The notes beneath the pieces were generated by a model. It searched no databases. It was not told where the DNA came from and saw nothing but the letters and a program-made list of their open reading frames with translations. 53,178 nt of DNA from the NCBI GenBank assembly GCA_018713105.1, contig DVFT01000002.1, forward strand, positions 1 through 53,178. Direction: 5' to 3'. Positions 15,926 through 23,643 of the stretch are shown here, one piece after another. Within the stretch, counting starts at the first letter, position 1. Every line of letters begins with the position of its first letter. Source of the DNA: Candidatus Limivivens merdigallinarum (GTDB lineage: Bacteria > Bacillota > Clostridia > Lachnospirales > Lachnospiraceae). A program made the translations under genes and the position numbers.

Positions 15926-16852
15926 ATGATTCAAAAATTGATCGACAAGATTCAGAAAACCAACGCACCCATCGTTGTGGGCTTGGATCCCATGCTGAGC
16001 TACATTCCTGCCCAGATTCAGAAGAAAGCATTCGGGGAGTACGGCGAGACCTTGAAAGGTGCGGCAGAGGCAATCTGGCAGTTTAATAAGGAAATCATCG
16101 ACAAGACCTACGATCTCATCCCGGCGGTAAAGCCCCAGATCGCCATGTACGAGCAGTTCGGCATTGAAGGGCTCATGGCGTTTAAAAAGACCGTGGACTA
16201 CTGCAAGGAAAAAGATCTGGTGGTGATCGGGGATGTAAAAAGAGGAGATATCGGTTCCACCTCCGCTGCCTATGCGGTGGGGCACCTGGGAACGGTCAAA
16301 GTGGGAGAGAAGGAGTACGCACCTTTTGATGAGGACTTTGCCACGGTAAACCCCTATCTGGGAACCGATGGAATCAAGCCCTTTGTGGACGTATGCAAAG
16401 AGCACAAAAAAGGCATCTTCGTTTTGGTAAAAACCTCCAATCCTTCCAGCGGGGAATTCCAGGACCGTCTGGTGGACGGCAGACCCCTCTATGAGCTGGT
16501 AGGCGAGCAGGTTGCCAAATGGGGCGAGGACTGCATGGGCGAAACCTACAGTTATGTGGGAGCCGTAGTTGGCGCCACTTATCCGGAGCAAGGGAAAATC
16601 TTAAGAAAAATCATGCCGAAATCCTTCATCCTGGTGCCAGGTTACGGCGCACAGGGCGGAAAGGGCGCCGACCTGGTACATTTCTTTAATGAGGACGGCT
16701 TAGGCGCCATTGTCAATTCCTCCAGAGGCATCATCGCAGCCTGGAAGCAGGAAAAATATGCTGGCTATGGGGAAGCGAATTTTGCAGAGGCATCCAGGGC
16801 AGCGGTGGAGGATATGATCCAGGATATCAGTACGGCACTGCAGAACAGATAA
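15926..16852 (+). CDS. pyrF: Orotidine-5'-phosphate decarboxylase (long bacterial type)
   Basis: The 308-aa protein belongs to the longer TIGR02127 type of OMP decarboxylases. It has the catalytic Asp-X-Lys-X2-X-Asp segment GDVKRGDIGST and the phosphate-binding VPGYGAQGG segment. It makes UMP, the last step of the pathway. CCGGAGG lies before the ATG. The 87-bp gap from pyrC is A/G-rich with no clear structure. Confidence 0.95.
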   Translation: MIQKLIDKIQKTNAPIVVGLDPMLSYIPAQIQKKAFGEYGETLKGAAEAIWQFNKEIIDKTYDLIPAVKPQIAMYEQFGIEGLMAFKKTVDYCKEKDLVVIGDVKRGDIGSTSAAYAVGHLGTVKVGEKEYAPFDEDFATVNPYLGTDGIKPFVDVCKEHKKGIFVLVKTSNPSSGEFQDRLVDGRPLYELVGEQVAKWGEDCMGETYSYVGAVVGATYPEQGKILRKIMPKSFILVPGYGAQGGKGADLVHFFNEDGLGAIVNSSRGIIAAWKQEKYAGYGEANFAEASRAAVEDMIQDISTALQNR

Positions 16853-16918
16853 AAGCAGGAAATAAAGAAAACAGAACAGATAGGGAAATAGAAAAGATCA
16901 AGATAAGGAAGAAAACAA

Positions 16919-17698
16919 ATGGCGGATAAATTTAAAGAAACAGCAACGGTTTTAAGCCAGGAGGAGATCGGGAGTAAGATCTACAGCCTCTGGCTGTCCA
17001 CAGAGCATATCCCGGCTCTTTCAAGACCTGGCCAGTTTATCTCTGTTTTTTCCAGAGACAGCGGACGCCTGCTCCCAAGACCCATCAGTATCTGCGAGGT
17101 GAACCGCGAGAAAAGCGCCCTTCGGATCGTCTATCGGATCGCGGGAAAAGGCACGGCGGAATTTTCAACGCTGAAAGAGGGAGAGCAGGTAGAGGTCATG
17201 GGACCTTTAGGCAATGGGTTTCCGCTGGAGTGCATGGAGGAGGGCAAGAAAGCTTTCCTCATCGGCGGAGGAATCGGCATTCCGCCCATGCTGGAGCTGG
17301 CGAAACATCTGAAGGGTGAGAAACAGATCATTCTGGGATTCCGGGATGAACAGTTTCTCACGGAAGACCTGGAAAAATACGGGAAGGTGACCATTGCCAC
17401 AGAGGATGGCAGCGCCGGAACCAAAGGGAACGTCCTGGACGCGATCCGGGAACAGAACCTGACCGCGGATATCATCTACGCCTGCGGTCCTACCCCGATG
17501 CTCCGAGCCCTGAAGACATATGCCGAAGAGCGGGGGATTCCCTGTTATCTGTCCCTGGAAGAGCGGATGGCATGCGGCGTGGGAGCCTGTCTGGCTTGTG
17601 TCTGCAAATCCAAAGAGGTGGATTCCCATTCCAACGTGCACAACAAGCGCGTCTGCAAAGACGGTCCGGTATTCCTGTCTACGGAGGTGGAACTATGA
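16919..17698 (+). CDS. pyrK: Dihydroorotate dehydrogenase electron transfer subunit
   Basis: The 259-aa flavoprotein has the ferredoxin-reductase fold: RPISICEVN for FAD, a GGGIGIPPM nucleotide-binding loop and CGPTPML. The C-terminal cysteines CGVGACLACVC and VCKDGPVF bind a [2Fe-2S] cluster. It passes electrons from the PyrD flavin to NAD+. It overlaps pyrD by 4 bp (ATGA), fitting formation of the PyrD2K2 complex. Confidence 0.95.
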   Translation: MADKFKETATVLSQEEIGSKIYSLWLSTEHIPALSRPGQFISVFSRDSGRLLPRPISICEVNREKSALRIVYRIAGKGTAEFSTLKEGEQVEVMGPLGNGFPLECMEEGKKAFLIGGGIGIPPMLELAKHLKGEKQIILGFRDEQFLTEDLEKYGKVTIATEDGSAGTKGNVLDAIREQNLTADIIYACGPTPMLRALKTYAEERGIPCYLSLEERMACGVGACLACVCKSKEVDSHSNVHNKRVCKDGPVFLSTEVEL

Positions 17699-18600
17699 GA
17701 AATACGAAAGTAACCATTGCCGGTGTGGAATTCAAAAATCCTGTCATGACTGCGTCAGGAACCTTTGGCTCCGGTGAGGAGTACAGCGAGTTTGTGGATC
17801 TGAACCGTCTGGGAGCTGTGGTGACCAAAGGAGTTGCCAACGTTCCCTGGCCCGGGAATCCCACCCCGAGAGTCGCAGAGATCCAAGGCGGAATGATGAA
17901 CGCCATTGGTCTGCAGAATCCGGGCGTGGAGGTCTTCTGCAAACGGGACATCCCATTTCTCAAGAAATACGATACCAGAGTGATCGTCAATGTCTGCGGC
18001 CATGCGCCGGAGGAATACCTGGCAGTGGTGGAGCGGCTGGCGGAGGAACCCATCGATATGATGGAGATCAACATCTCCTGCCCCAACGTCAACGCAGGCT
18101 TCCTCGCCTTCGGACAGGACCCGAACCACGTGGAAGAGCTGACCCGGGAAATCAAAAAGATTGCCAGACAGCCCATCATCATGAAGCTGACTCCCAACGT
18201 AACAGACATCGCTGAGATTGCCAGAGCAGCGGAGGCAGGAGGCGCCGATGCGGTGTCCCTGATCAATACGCTCACAGGCATGAAGATCGACGTCAACCGC
18301 CGCACCTTCGCCCTGGCAAACAAGACAGGCGGCGTCTCCGGTCCTGCCGTGAAGCCCATTGCCGTGCGGATGGTCTACCAGGTGGCTGGCGCCGTCAAGA
18401 TCCCCATCATCGGAATGGGCGGAATCGCAACCTGGGAAGATGCCATGGAGTTCATCCTGGCAGGAGCCACGGCAGTTTCCGTGGGAACGGCAAACTTCTA
18501 CCATCCTACGGCTACGGTGGAGATCATTGAAGGGATTGAGCGGTATATGGAAACGAACGGCGTGGAGGATATTCGGGAGTTGATTGGGGCGGTGAAATAA
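17695..18600 (+). CDS. pyrD: Dihydroorotate dehydrogenase, catalytic subunit (class 1B)
   Basis: The start at 17695 overlaps the pyrK stop; the frame is open upstream to 17572 but that part lies inside pyrK. The 301-aa product has the class 1B active-site Cys in EINISCPNVN, FMN-contacting segments KLTPNVTDIAE and GMGGIATWEDAMEF, and TASGTFGSG near the start. It oxidises dihydroorotate to orotate with PyrK as electron acceptor. It is the last gene of the pyrC-F-K-D run and is followed by a terminator-like hairpin. Confidence 0.96.
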   Translation: MRNTKVTIAGVEFKNPVMTASGTFGSGEEYSEFVDLNRLGAVVTKGVANVPWPGNPTPRVAEIQGGMMNAIGLQNPGVEVFCKRDIPFLKKYDTRVIVNVCGHAPEEYLAVVERLAEEPIDMMEINISCPNVNAGFLAFGQDPNHVEELTREIKKIARQPIIMKLTPNVTDIAEIARAAEAGGADAVSLINTLTGMKIDVNRRTFALANKTGGVSGPAVKPIAVRMVYQVAGAVKIPIIGMGGIATWEDAMEFILAGATAVSVGTANFYHPTATVEIIEGIERYMETNGVEDIRELIGAVK

Positions 18601-18684
18601 GGCACAGGAGAAAATGGGAACAAATCGCTGCCGCAGCATGGCAGCAAGCAAAAAAGCAACCTGGAAAATTCTATAGGTATCATA

Positions 18685-18722
18685 GCCGCACTGACCGTTC
18701 AAAGGATTGGTGCGGCATTTTG
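18685..18722 (+). terminator. Terminator-like hairpin after pyrD
   Basis: GCCGCAC (18685-18691) pairs with GTGCGGC (18710-18716) around an 18-nt loop, followed by ATTTTGTT. The loop is long and the T run interrupted, so it is a moderate candidate. The rest of the 289-bp gap between pyrD and pyrE holds the pyrE promoter and two palindromes. Confidence 0.45.
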
Positions 18723-18808
18723 TTATATAAAAACGTACCTTGATGAAACTGATCTGAAATGAAAAGCCCGCCCAAGAAGATTCTCCTTTTTCCGCCAAGA
18801 TTCCTTCA

Positions 18809-18837
18809 TTGAAAATATAGGGAAGTTATGGTAGAAT
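18809..18837 (+). promoter_or_regulatory. Sigma-A promoter of pyrE
   Basis: TTGAAA at 18809-18814 and TAGAAT at 18832-18837 are separated by 17 bp, with the pyrE start 52 bp further on. pyrE thus has its own promoter apart from the other pyr genes. Confidence 0.7.
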
Positions 18838-18854
18838 TGAAAAAAACGTAAACT

Positions 18855-18879
18855 AGGCTTTCAAAGCCTGTAAATACAG
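18855..18879 (+). promoter_or_regulatory. Two adjoining palindromes in the pyrE leader
   Basis: AGGCTTT-C-AAAGCCT (18855-18869) is directly overlapped by CTGTA-AA-TACAG (18868-18879). The second runs into the AGGAGG ribosome site at 18878-18883. They could be a protein-binding site or small RNA hairpins that affect translation start. No T run follows, so this is not a terminator. Confidence 0.45.
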
Positions 18880-18889
18880 GAGGTAAAAC

Positions 18890-19570
18890 ATGGAACAGTA
18901 CAAACAGGAATTTATCGAATTCATGGTGGAGTGCAATGTACTGAAATTTGGAGAATTCACATTAAAGAGCGGAAGAAAATCCCCGTTCTTCATGAACGCG
19001 GGCGCCTATACCACAGGAAGCCAGCTGAAGAGGCTGGGGGAATACTATGCAAAAGCCATCCACAGCAAATACGGCGATGATTTTGACGTGTTGTTCGGAC
19101 CGGCGTACAAGGGGATTCCGCTGGCGGTGGTGACAGCCATCGCGTACAGCGAGCTGTACGGCAAAGAGATCCGCTACTGCTCGGACCGAAAAGAAGAGAA
19201 GGATCACGGGGCAGATAAGGGCAGCTTTCTGGGCAGCAGCCTAAAAGACGGCGACCGTGTCATCATGATCGAGGATGTGACCACCTCCGGCAAATCCATG
19301 GAGGAGACGGTGCCGAAGGTGAAAGGCGCTGCGGATGTGACCATCGTGGGGCTGATGGTTTCCTTAAACCGCATGGAGGTAGGAAAAGGCGGCGAGAAGT
19401 GCGCGCTGGATGAGGTGAAAGATCTGTACGGCTTTGAGACGGCTGCGATCGTGTCCATGGAGGAAGTGGTGGAGCATCTCTACAACAAGGAATGCCAGGG
19501 TCGTATTGTGATCAACGATGAGATCAAAGCTGCCATCGACGCATATTATCAGGAGTATGGTGTAAAATAG
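18890..19570 (+). CDS. pyrE: Orotate phosphoribosyltransferase
   Basis: The 226-aa product has the PRPP-binding signature VIMIEDVTTSGKSMEET and the segments LKSGRKSPFFMNAG and LFGPAYKGIPLAV typical of OPRTase. It converts orotate and PRPP to OMP. The start has AGGAGG 6 bp upstream and an individual sigma-A promoter. It lies 289 bp after pyrD in the same direction. Confidence 0.96.
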   Translation: MEQYKQEFIEFMVECNVLKFGEFTLKSGRKSPFFMNAGAYTTGSQLKRLGEYYAKAIHSKYGDDFDVLFGPAYKGIPLAVVTAIAYSELYGKEIRYCSDRKEEKDHGADKGSFLGSSLKDGDRVIMIEDVTTSGKSMEETVPKVKGAADVTIVGLMVSLNRMEVGKGGEKCALDEVKDLYGFETAAIVSMEEVVEHLYNKECQGRIVINDEIKAAIDAYYQEYGVK

Positions 19571-19596
19571 TCAGAAGTAGAAAGGAGTTGCTTTTC

Positions 19597-19749
19597 ATGG
19601 GAGAGAAGATTTATAACACAATGAAGCAGGCGGGCGCCTTGAACGTAACCTTGGGAATTGTAAGCCTTGCGGTAGGGGTTGCAAGCGGGATCCTTTTGAT
19701 TATCCATGGGGCAAAGCTTCTGAAGAGAAAAGGCGACGTATTGATCTGA
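19597..19749 (+). CDS. Short single-pass membrane protein, 50 aa
   Basis: ATG 19597 with AAAGGAG 9 bp upstream opens a 50-residue frame to TGA at 19747-19749. The sequence has one long hydrophobic helix (residues about 14-37, VTLGIVSLAVGVASGILLII) and a basic C-terminus (KLLKRKGDVLI). The stop lies 1 bp before the ATG of the VanZ-like gene, so translation is probably coupled. No named family is recognised. Confidence 0.65.
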   Translation: MGEKIYNTMKQAGALNVTLGIVSLAVGVASGILLIIHGAKLLKRKGDVLI

Positions 19750-19750
19750 T

Positions 19751-20212
19751 ATGAAAGCGGAGACAAAAAATAAAATCAGGATAGTGGGGCTTCTTCTGTT
19801 CATCCTCTATCTGGTGGCGCTTTTTTACTTTCTGTTTTTTGCGGAGAGTTATGGGAGAGTCATGGAGGAGAGAAGCTACAGCTACAATCTGGAACCTTTT
19901 AAGGAAATCAACAGATTTTGGGTACACCGGGAAACTCTGGGGATTCGTGCTGTGCTGCTGAATCTGGTTGGAAACGTGCTGGGGTTTGTGCCCTTTGGAG
20001 CGATCCTGCCGGTCATCAACAGCCAGAGCAGGAGTTTTTTCAAGATTCTGCTCCTCAGCTTTGAATTCAGCTTTATCGTGGAGGGCATCCAGCTGGTTTT
20101 TAAGGTCGGCAGCTTCGATGTGGACGATATTTTGCTGAATACATTGGGCGGAATCCTGGGGTATCTGATCTTTGTCATTTGCAATCGGATAAGGAGGCGT
20201 AAGTTTGGCTAG
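19751..20212 (+). CDS. VanZ-like family membrane protein
   Basis: The 153-aa product has four predicted membrane helices and the conserved VanZ features: NLEPFKEI after helix 1, LNLVGNVLGFVPFGAILP, and EGIQLVFKVGSFDVDDILLN with acidic residues at the helix edge. VanZ proteins lower teicoplanin susceptibility in enterococci, but most homologues have unknown envelope roles. It overlaps the next gene by 8 bp. It is far from the vanS/vanY genes at the right edge, so no functional link is implied. Confidence 0.85.
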   Translation: MKAETKNKIRIVGLLLFILYLVALFYFLFFAESYGRVMEERSYSYNLEPFKEINRFWVHRETLGIRAVLLNLVGNVLGFVPFGAILPVINSQSRSFFKILLLSFEFSFIVEGIQLVFKVGSFDVDDILLNTLGGILGYLIFVICNRIRRRKFG

Positions 20213-20522
20213 ACGGAAGATGTATACGTTCTCGGAAAGACGCCAGTCCAGACAGGGAGTCACTTCCACGATCCTGGGAAGTATCTCGCTGCTCTTATTT
20301 TTCATCCTGGCATATGCAGCCTACTGGATGTATGGGGAAGGCGGACCGGTCATCGGAGCTCTGGGATTTACTGGGCTGGTGTTCGCAGTCTGTGGTCTGG
20401 TGAAGGGACTGTTAAGCTTTCGGGAAAAACATATGTTATATTCTTTTTCAAAAGCGGGATCAATTATAAGCAGTGTTGCCTTGGTGGTCTGGATTTTTGT
20501 GATTTTGCTGGGGGCATCCTGA
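20205..20522 (+). CDS. DUF6142-like small membrane protein
   Basis: The probable start is TTG 20205, with AAGGAGG 7 bp upstream inside the end of the VanZ gene; ATG 20220 has no such site. The 105-aa product begins MARRKMYTFSERRQSRQGV and has three hydrophobic segments (TILGSISLLLFFILAYAAYW; VIGALGFTGLVFAVCGLV; ISSVALVVWIFVILLG). The layout matches small DUF6142-type proteins of Lachnospiraceae. Its function is unknown. It closes the pyrE-small protein-VanZ run. Confidence 0.7.
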   Translation: MARRKMYTFSERRQSRQGVTSTILGSISLLLFFILAYAAYWMYGEGGPVIGALGFTGLVFAVCGLVKGLLSFREKHMLYSFSKAGSIISSVALVVWIFVILLGAS

Positions 20523-20556
20523 GGCAGTGAGATACCGAAATCGCATACGAAAGAAT

Positions 20557-20594
20557 GGAAGGGGAGGACGGAGCTTTTCGATCCTTCCCTTTTT
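20557..20594 (+). terminator. Candidate terminator after the DUF6142-like gene
   Basis: GGAAGGG (20557-20563) pairs with CCTTCCC (20583-20589) across a partly self-pairing loop, directly followed by TTTTT. Confidence 0.5.
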
Positions 20595-20610
20595 GTGCGA
20601 TACGCCCGGA

Positions 20611-20722
20611 GGGCAGCCGCATGGAGGAGCAAGCTTGCTTGCGCAGCCATGCGGATATCCGACGGGCAACGGGCAACGGCGCTGAACGTCCGGGGGACGT
20701 TCGTTTAGCGCCGACCGAAGCG
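20611..20722 (+). repeat. Hairpin-forming intergenic repeat, copy 1
   Basis: This copy has two nested inverted repeats. The first is CCGCATGG against CCATGCGG enclosing GCAAGCTTGCTTGC. The second is CGGCGCTGAACGTCC against GGACGTTCGTTTAGCGCCG. Copy 1 contains a 7-bp duplication (GGGCAAC twice) that copy 2 lacks. The 383-bp gap 20523-20905 contains no gene, only the terminator and these repeats. The element could be a REP/MITE-like sequence or the template of a structured RNA. Confidence 0.8.
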
Positions 20723-20766
20723 AAGCGGAGACCAGCGAGTGACTGTGTCACGAGCTGACCGGAAGA

Positions 20767-20871
20767 GGGCAGCCGCATGGAGGGGCAAGCTTGCTTGCAC
20801 AGCCATGCGGATATCTGACGGGCAACGGCGCTGAACGCCCGGAGGACGTTCGTTTAGCGCCGACCGGAGCG
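20767..20871 (+). repeat. Hairpin-forming intergenic repeat, copy 2
   Basis: This is a direct repeat of 20611-20722 with few substitutions. Several changes keep the stem: in the second hairpin CGTCCG/GGGACG reads CGCCCG/GGACG, and the first hairpin is intact. A 44-bp spacer between the copies has its own short palindrome (GTGAC-TGT-GTCAC, 20730-20742). The HD-domain gene starts 34 bp after the copy. Confidence 0.8.
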
Positions 20872-20905
20872 GAAAACAGCCAGAAAGATAGATAGGAGGG
20901 AACCC

Positions 20906-21520
20906 ATGGAGGACAAGAAGGAACGTTTGAAAAAGCAGATGGATTTTCTGCTGGAGATTGACAAGGAGAAGACGATCCGCCGTCAGACGCTTCTGGCAGA
21001 CGGGAGCCGTCAGGAGACGGATGCGGAGCACGCCTGGCATATGGCAGTCATGTGCGGGCTTTTGAGCGAGTATGCCAACGAAAAGATCGATGTGGCACGC
21101 ACGATGCTCATGGTCCTGACCCATGACCTGGTGGAGATCGATGCAGGCGATACCTATGCCTATGATGAGAAAGGCAATGCCTCAAAAAAAGAGAGGGAGC
21201 GAAAGGCAGCGGATCGGATCTATGCCCTCCTTCCCGAAGATCAGGCAAAAATGGCAAGAGAGCTTTGGGAGGAATTCGAGGAGGGAAAGACGCCGGAGGC
21301 AAAATTTGCCAATACCCTGGACAAGATCCAGCCTGTACTTTTAAATGACGCCGCCGGAGGTATCTCTTGGAGAGCCCATGGCGTCAGTGACAGACAGATT
21401 CTGGGGAGAAACCGGAATACGCATCTTGGCAGTGAGACATTATGGGAGTATACCAGAGAGCTGATCGAACAGAATATAGAGAATGGAACTATCAGAAAGG
21501 CGGAGAACAGTGATGAGTGA
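20906..21520 (+). CDS. HD-domain phosphohydrolase (YfbR-like)
   Basis: The 204-aa protein has the HD metal ligands His in DAEHAWHMAV, the His-Asp pair in LTHDLVEIDAGDTYAYD, and a downstream Asp in NTLDKIQPVL. This pattern fits HD hydrolases related to YfbR, which remove phosphate from deoxynucleoside 5'-monophosphates; the precise substrate here is unknown. GGAGGGAA precedes the ATG. The gene overlaps the aminopeptidase gene by 8 bp. Confidence 0.85.
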   Translation: MEDKKERLKKQMDFLLEIDKEKTIRRQTLLADGSRQETDAEHAWHMAVMCGLLSEYANEKIDVARTMLMVLTHDLVEIDAGDTYAYDEKGNASKKERERKAADRIYALLPEDQAKMARELWEEFEEGKTPEAKFANTLDKIQPVLLNDAAGGISWRAHGVSDRQILGRNRNTHLGSETLWEYTRELIEQNIENGTIRKAENSDE

Positions 21521-23570
21521 ACAGACATTGGATCAGGAATTGATCCGGGAGAGGGCAAGGCTTGCGTGGGAGAGGATTGCATCCATCCGGGAAACGCCGG
21601 ACGTCACAGCGCCCTATGACCGCTATTTTCAGAAAATGGCAGAGTTTATCCTGGAGATGGGAAAACTGTATCAGACCCGAAAAGAGAACATAGATGAAAC
21701 CTTTGAGCTGGCAGACTGGCAGAAATTAAACATTGCCCTTTATGAGGATATTTTGCCGGAAAATTACGGGCAAAGCTTTGGAAATCCCGATTATGCGGTG
21801 GAAATCTTAGGGGAAACCCATGGGAAACTTTTGAGCTTTCTTTACTCCGAGCTCCGCGCCATGATTCCCTACGCCTTTGAGCAGAGGCTGGAGGAAATGA
21901 CGGTGCTCTCAGAGCTGTTCATCGAGGTGTACAATGCCTTTGAGGAGGAAATCCCCGGATACCGGAGCATCCAGCAGATTCTCTATTGGTTCGAGAGCGA
22001 CTACACAGATCTGTTTGTAGCGAGGAGAATCCGGGAAGGCGTGGATCCTTCGCTGGATTTTGCGGTGAGGATCGTCATGGACAGTGACCTTTCCGATCCC
22101 AGATACCTGTACCGGTACGGGGAATATATTTCAAAGAACGAGCTGGGAACCTGGGAGTATCTGAATACGCTTCCAGAGGAGACGATCCGTCTCATGGCGG
22201 ATACCTATACGGAAGGATACCGCATGGGCTTTGTGCTGGGGAGAAAAGACCTTTCCAAAAAATCCACGGTGAATCTCCGCTACTCCATCGGTTTTGAACG
22301 TGTAATCCGCCAGGCAATCCAAAATTTCCAAAAGATGGGTCTTTCCCCGGTCATCTACCGCTATGCGCCGGAATGTATGAACCGTAAGGGAAGCAAGATC
22401 GGATATCTGGGAGGTACGGCAAACAAGCAGTTCGACTACGACCACCGCTTTGACCAGGCGATCTTCCTGGACAAACCCTTCGTGGAGCGGAAACTGGGAG
22501 TCATGCGGACCACCTATGAGACTTATCGGGAACTGGCGGCAAAGCACGCCGGACCTGCGTGCATGGAGGTGTTCGGGGAAGAACCGTTTAGTCCCAAGGA
22601 AAAGGAAACGGCATGCAGGCTCAGCGAAAAGCAGCAGAAGCTGTCGGTCCTGTTCGACAATGAGTCGGTTCAGGTAACGAACCGCTATATCCGGGGAGAC
22701 GAAAGGAGTTTTACGATCATTGCGTTTCCGGTGCCGGAAATCGGGGATCGCTATCAAGAAATTTTTGATGAGACCATCAGGATCAATACCCTGGATACGG
22801 AGCACTATTCCTTGATCCAGCAGAGGATCATCGATGCCCTGGATGAAGGCTATGCGGTGCGCATCAAGGGGCGTGGGGCGAACCACACGGACCTTACTGT
22901 GATGCTCCATGAACTGAACGATCAGGAAACGGAGACAAATTTCGAAAACTGCGGCGCGGATGTGAATATTCCGCTGGGGGAAGTGTTTACCTCGCCGAAG
23001 CTTCAGGGGACCAACGGAGTCCTGGAAGTGGGAGAGGTCTATCTGGAGGATTTTTACTACAGGAACCTCCGGCTGGTTTTCCAGGATGGAATGGTGAAGG
23101 AATATACCTGTGAGAATTTCCCTTCGGAAGAACAGAACCGCAAATACGTCAAGGAAAATGTGCTGTTTCACCATGATACGCTACCCATGGGGGAATTCGC
23201 TATCGGGACGAACACCTTTGCCTATGCGATGGCGGAAAAATATCAGATTGGAGGAAAGCTCCCCATTCTGATCGCGGAGAAAATGGGACCGCATTTTGCG
23301 GTGGGGGATACCTGCTACAGCTGGTCCGAGGACGTGAAGGTGTATAATCCCAATGGGAAGGAGATCGTGGCGAAGGACAATGAAGTATCAGAAAAAAGAA
23401 AAGAGGATGCATCCAAGGCGTATTTTGGGTGCCATCTGGATATTACGATTCCTTATAAAGAACTGGGGGAGATTGCGGTACTGCAAAGAGACGGTACAGA
23501 AACGGTGGTTATCCGGGAGGGAAGATTCGTCCTTAAAGGAACGGAAGAACTGAATCAGGCGTTTAGATAG
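21513..23570 (+). CDS. M29-type aminopeptidase with N-terminal extension
   Basis: ATG 21513 lies within the end of the HD gene; a longer frame back to 21483 is less likely. The 685-aa product has a C-terminal half (about 340-685) matching the thermophilic M29 metallo-aminopeptidases: NIPLGEVFTSPKLQGTNGV, FHHDTLPMGEFAIGTN and IAEKMGPHFAVGDTCYS supply the expected Glu, His and Asp ligands of the two-metal site. The N-terminal 300 residues are a helical domain rich in aromatic residues that is not part of classic M29 enzymes (about 400 aa). It presumably releases N-terminal amino acids in the cytoplasm. Confidence 0.82.
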   Translation: MSEQTLDQELIRERARLAWERIASIRETPDVTAPYDRYFQKMAEFILEMGKLYQTRKENIDETFELADWQKLNIALYEDILPENYGQSFGNPDYAVEILGETHGKLLSFLYSELRAMIPYAFEQRLEEMTVLSELFIEVYNAFEEEIPGYRSIQQILYWFESDYTDLFVARRIREGVDPSLDFAVRIVMDSDLSDPRYLYRYGEYISKNELGTWEYLNTLPEETIRLMADTYTEGYRMGFVLGRKDLSKKSTVNLRYSIGFERVIRQAIQNFQKMGLSPVIYRYAPECMNRKGSKIGYLGGTANKQFDYDHRFDQAIFLDKPFVERKLGVMRTTYETYRELAAKHAGPACMEVFGEEPFSPKEKETACRLSEKQQKLSVLFDNESVQVTNRYIRGDERSFTIIAFPVPEIGDRYQEIFDETIRINTLDTEHYSLIQQRIIDALDEGYAVRIKGRGANHTDLTVMLHELNDQETETNFENCGADVNIPLGEVFTSPKLQGTNGVLEVGEVYLEDFYYRNLRLVFQDGMVKEYTCENFPSEEQNRKYVKENVLFHHDTLPMGEFAIGTNTFAYAMAEKYQIGGKLPILIAEKMGPHFAVGDTCYSWSEDVKVYNPNGKEIVAKDNEVSEKRKEDASKAYFGCHLDITIPYKELGEIAVLQRDGTETVVIREGRFVLKGTEELNQAFR

Positions 23571-23594
23571 CCCAAAACAGATAAAACGGATGAA

Positions 23595-23638
23595 GGGGCA
23601 GGCACGACTCGCATGAGTCATGCCTGCCCCTGTTTGAA
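23595..23638. terminator. Strong bidirectional terminator
   Basis: GGGGCAGGCA-C-GACTC (23595-23610) pairs with GAGTC-A-TGCCTGCCCC (23615-23630) around GCAT; the plus strand continues TGTTTGAAA. It lies between the converging aminopeptidase and diguanylate cyclase genes and can serve both. Confidence 0.85.
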
Positions 23639-23643
23639 ACGAT

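Noticed and set aside
15635-18798. Long minus-strand frames across pyrC, pyrF and pyrD
   Set aside because: They are shadows of well-identified pyrimidine genes.
19751-20212. VanZ-like gene as part of a glycopeptide resistance cluster
   Set aside because: It is over 30 kb from vanS/vanY and sits in a pyrE-linked run of small membrane proteins.
20464-20778. Frames through the hairpin repeats
   Set aside because: They read palindromic repeat DNA, lack ribosome sites and have low-complexity products.
23595-23638. Insertion-sequence terminal inverted repeat
   Set aside because: The 15-16-bp arms are separated by 4 nt between two converging stops, as expected for a shared terminator.
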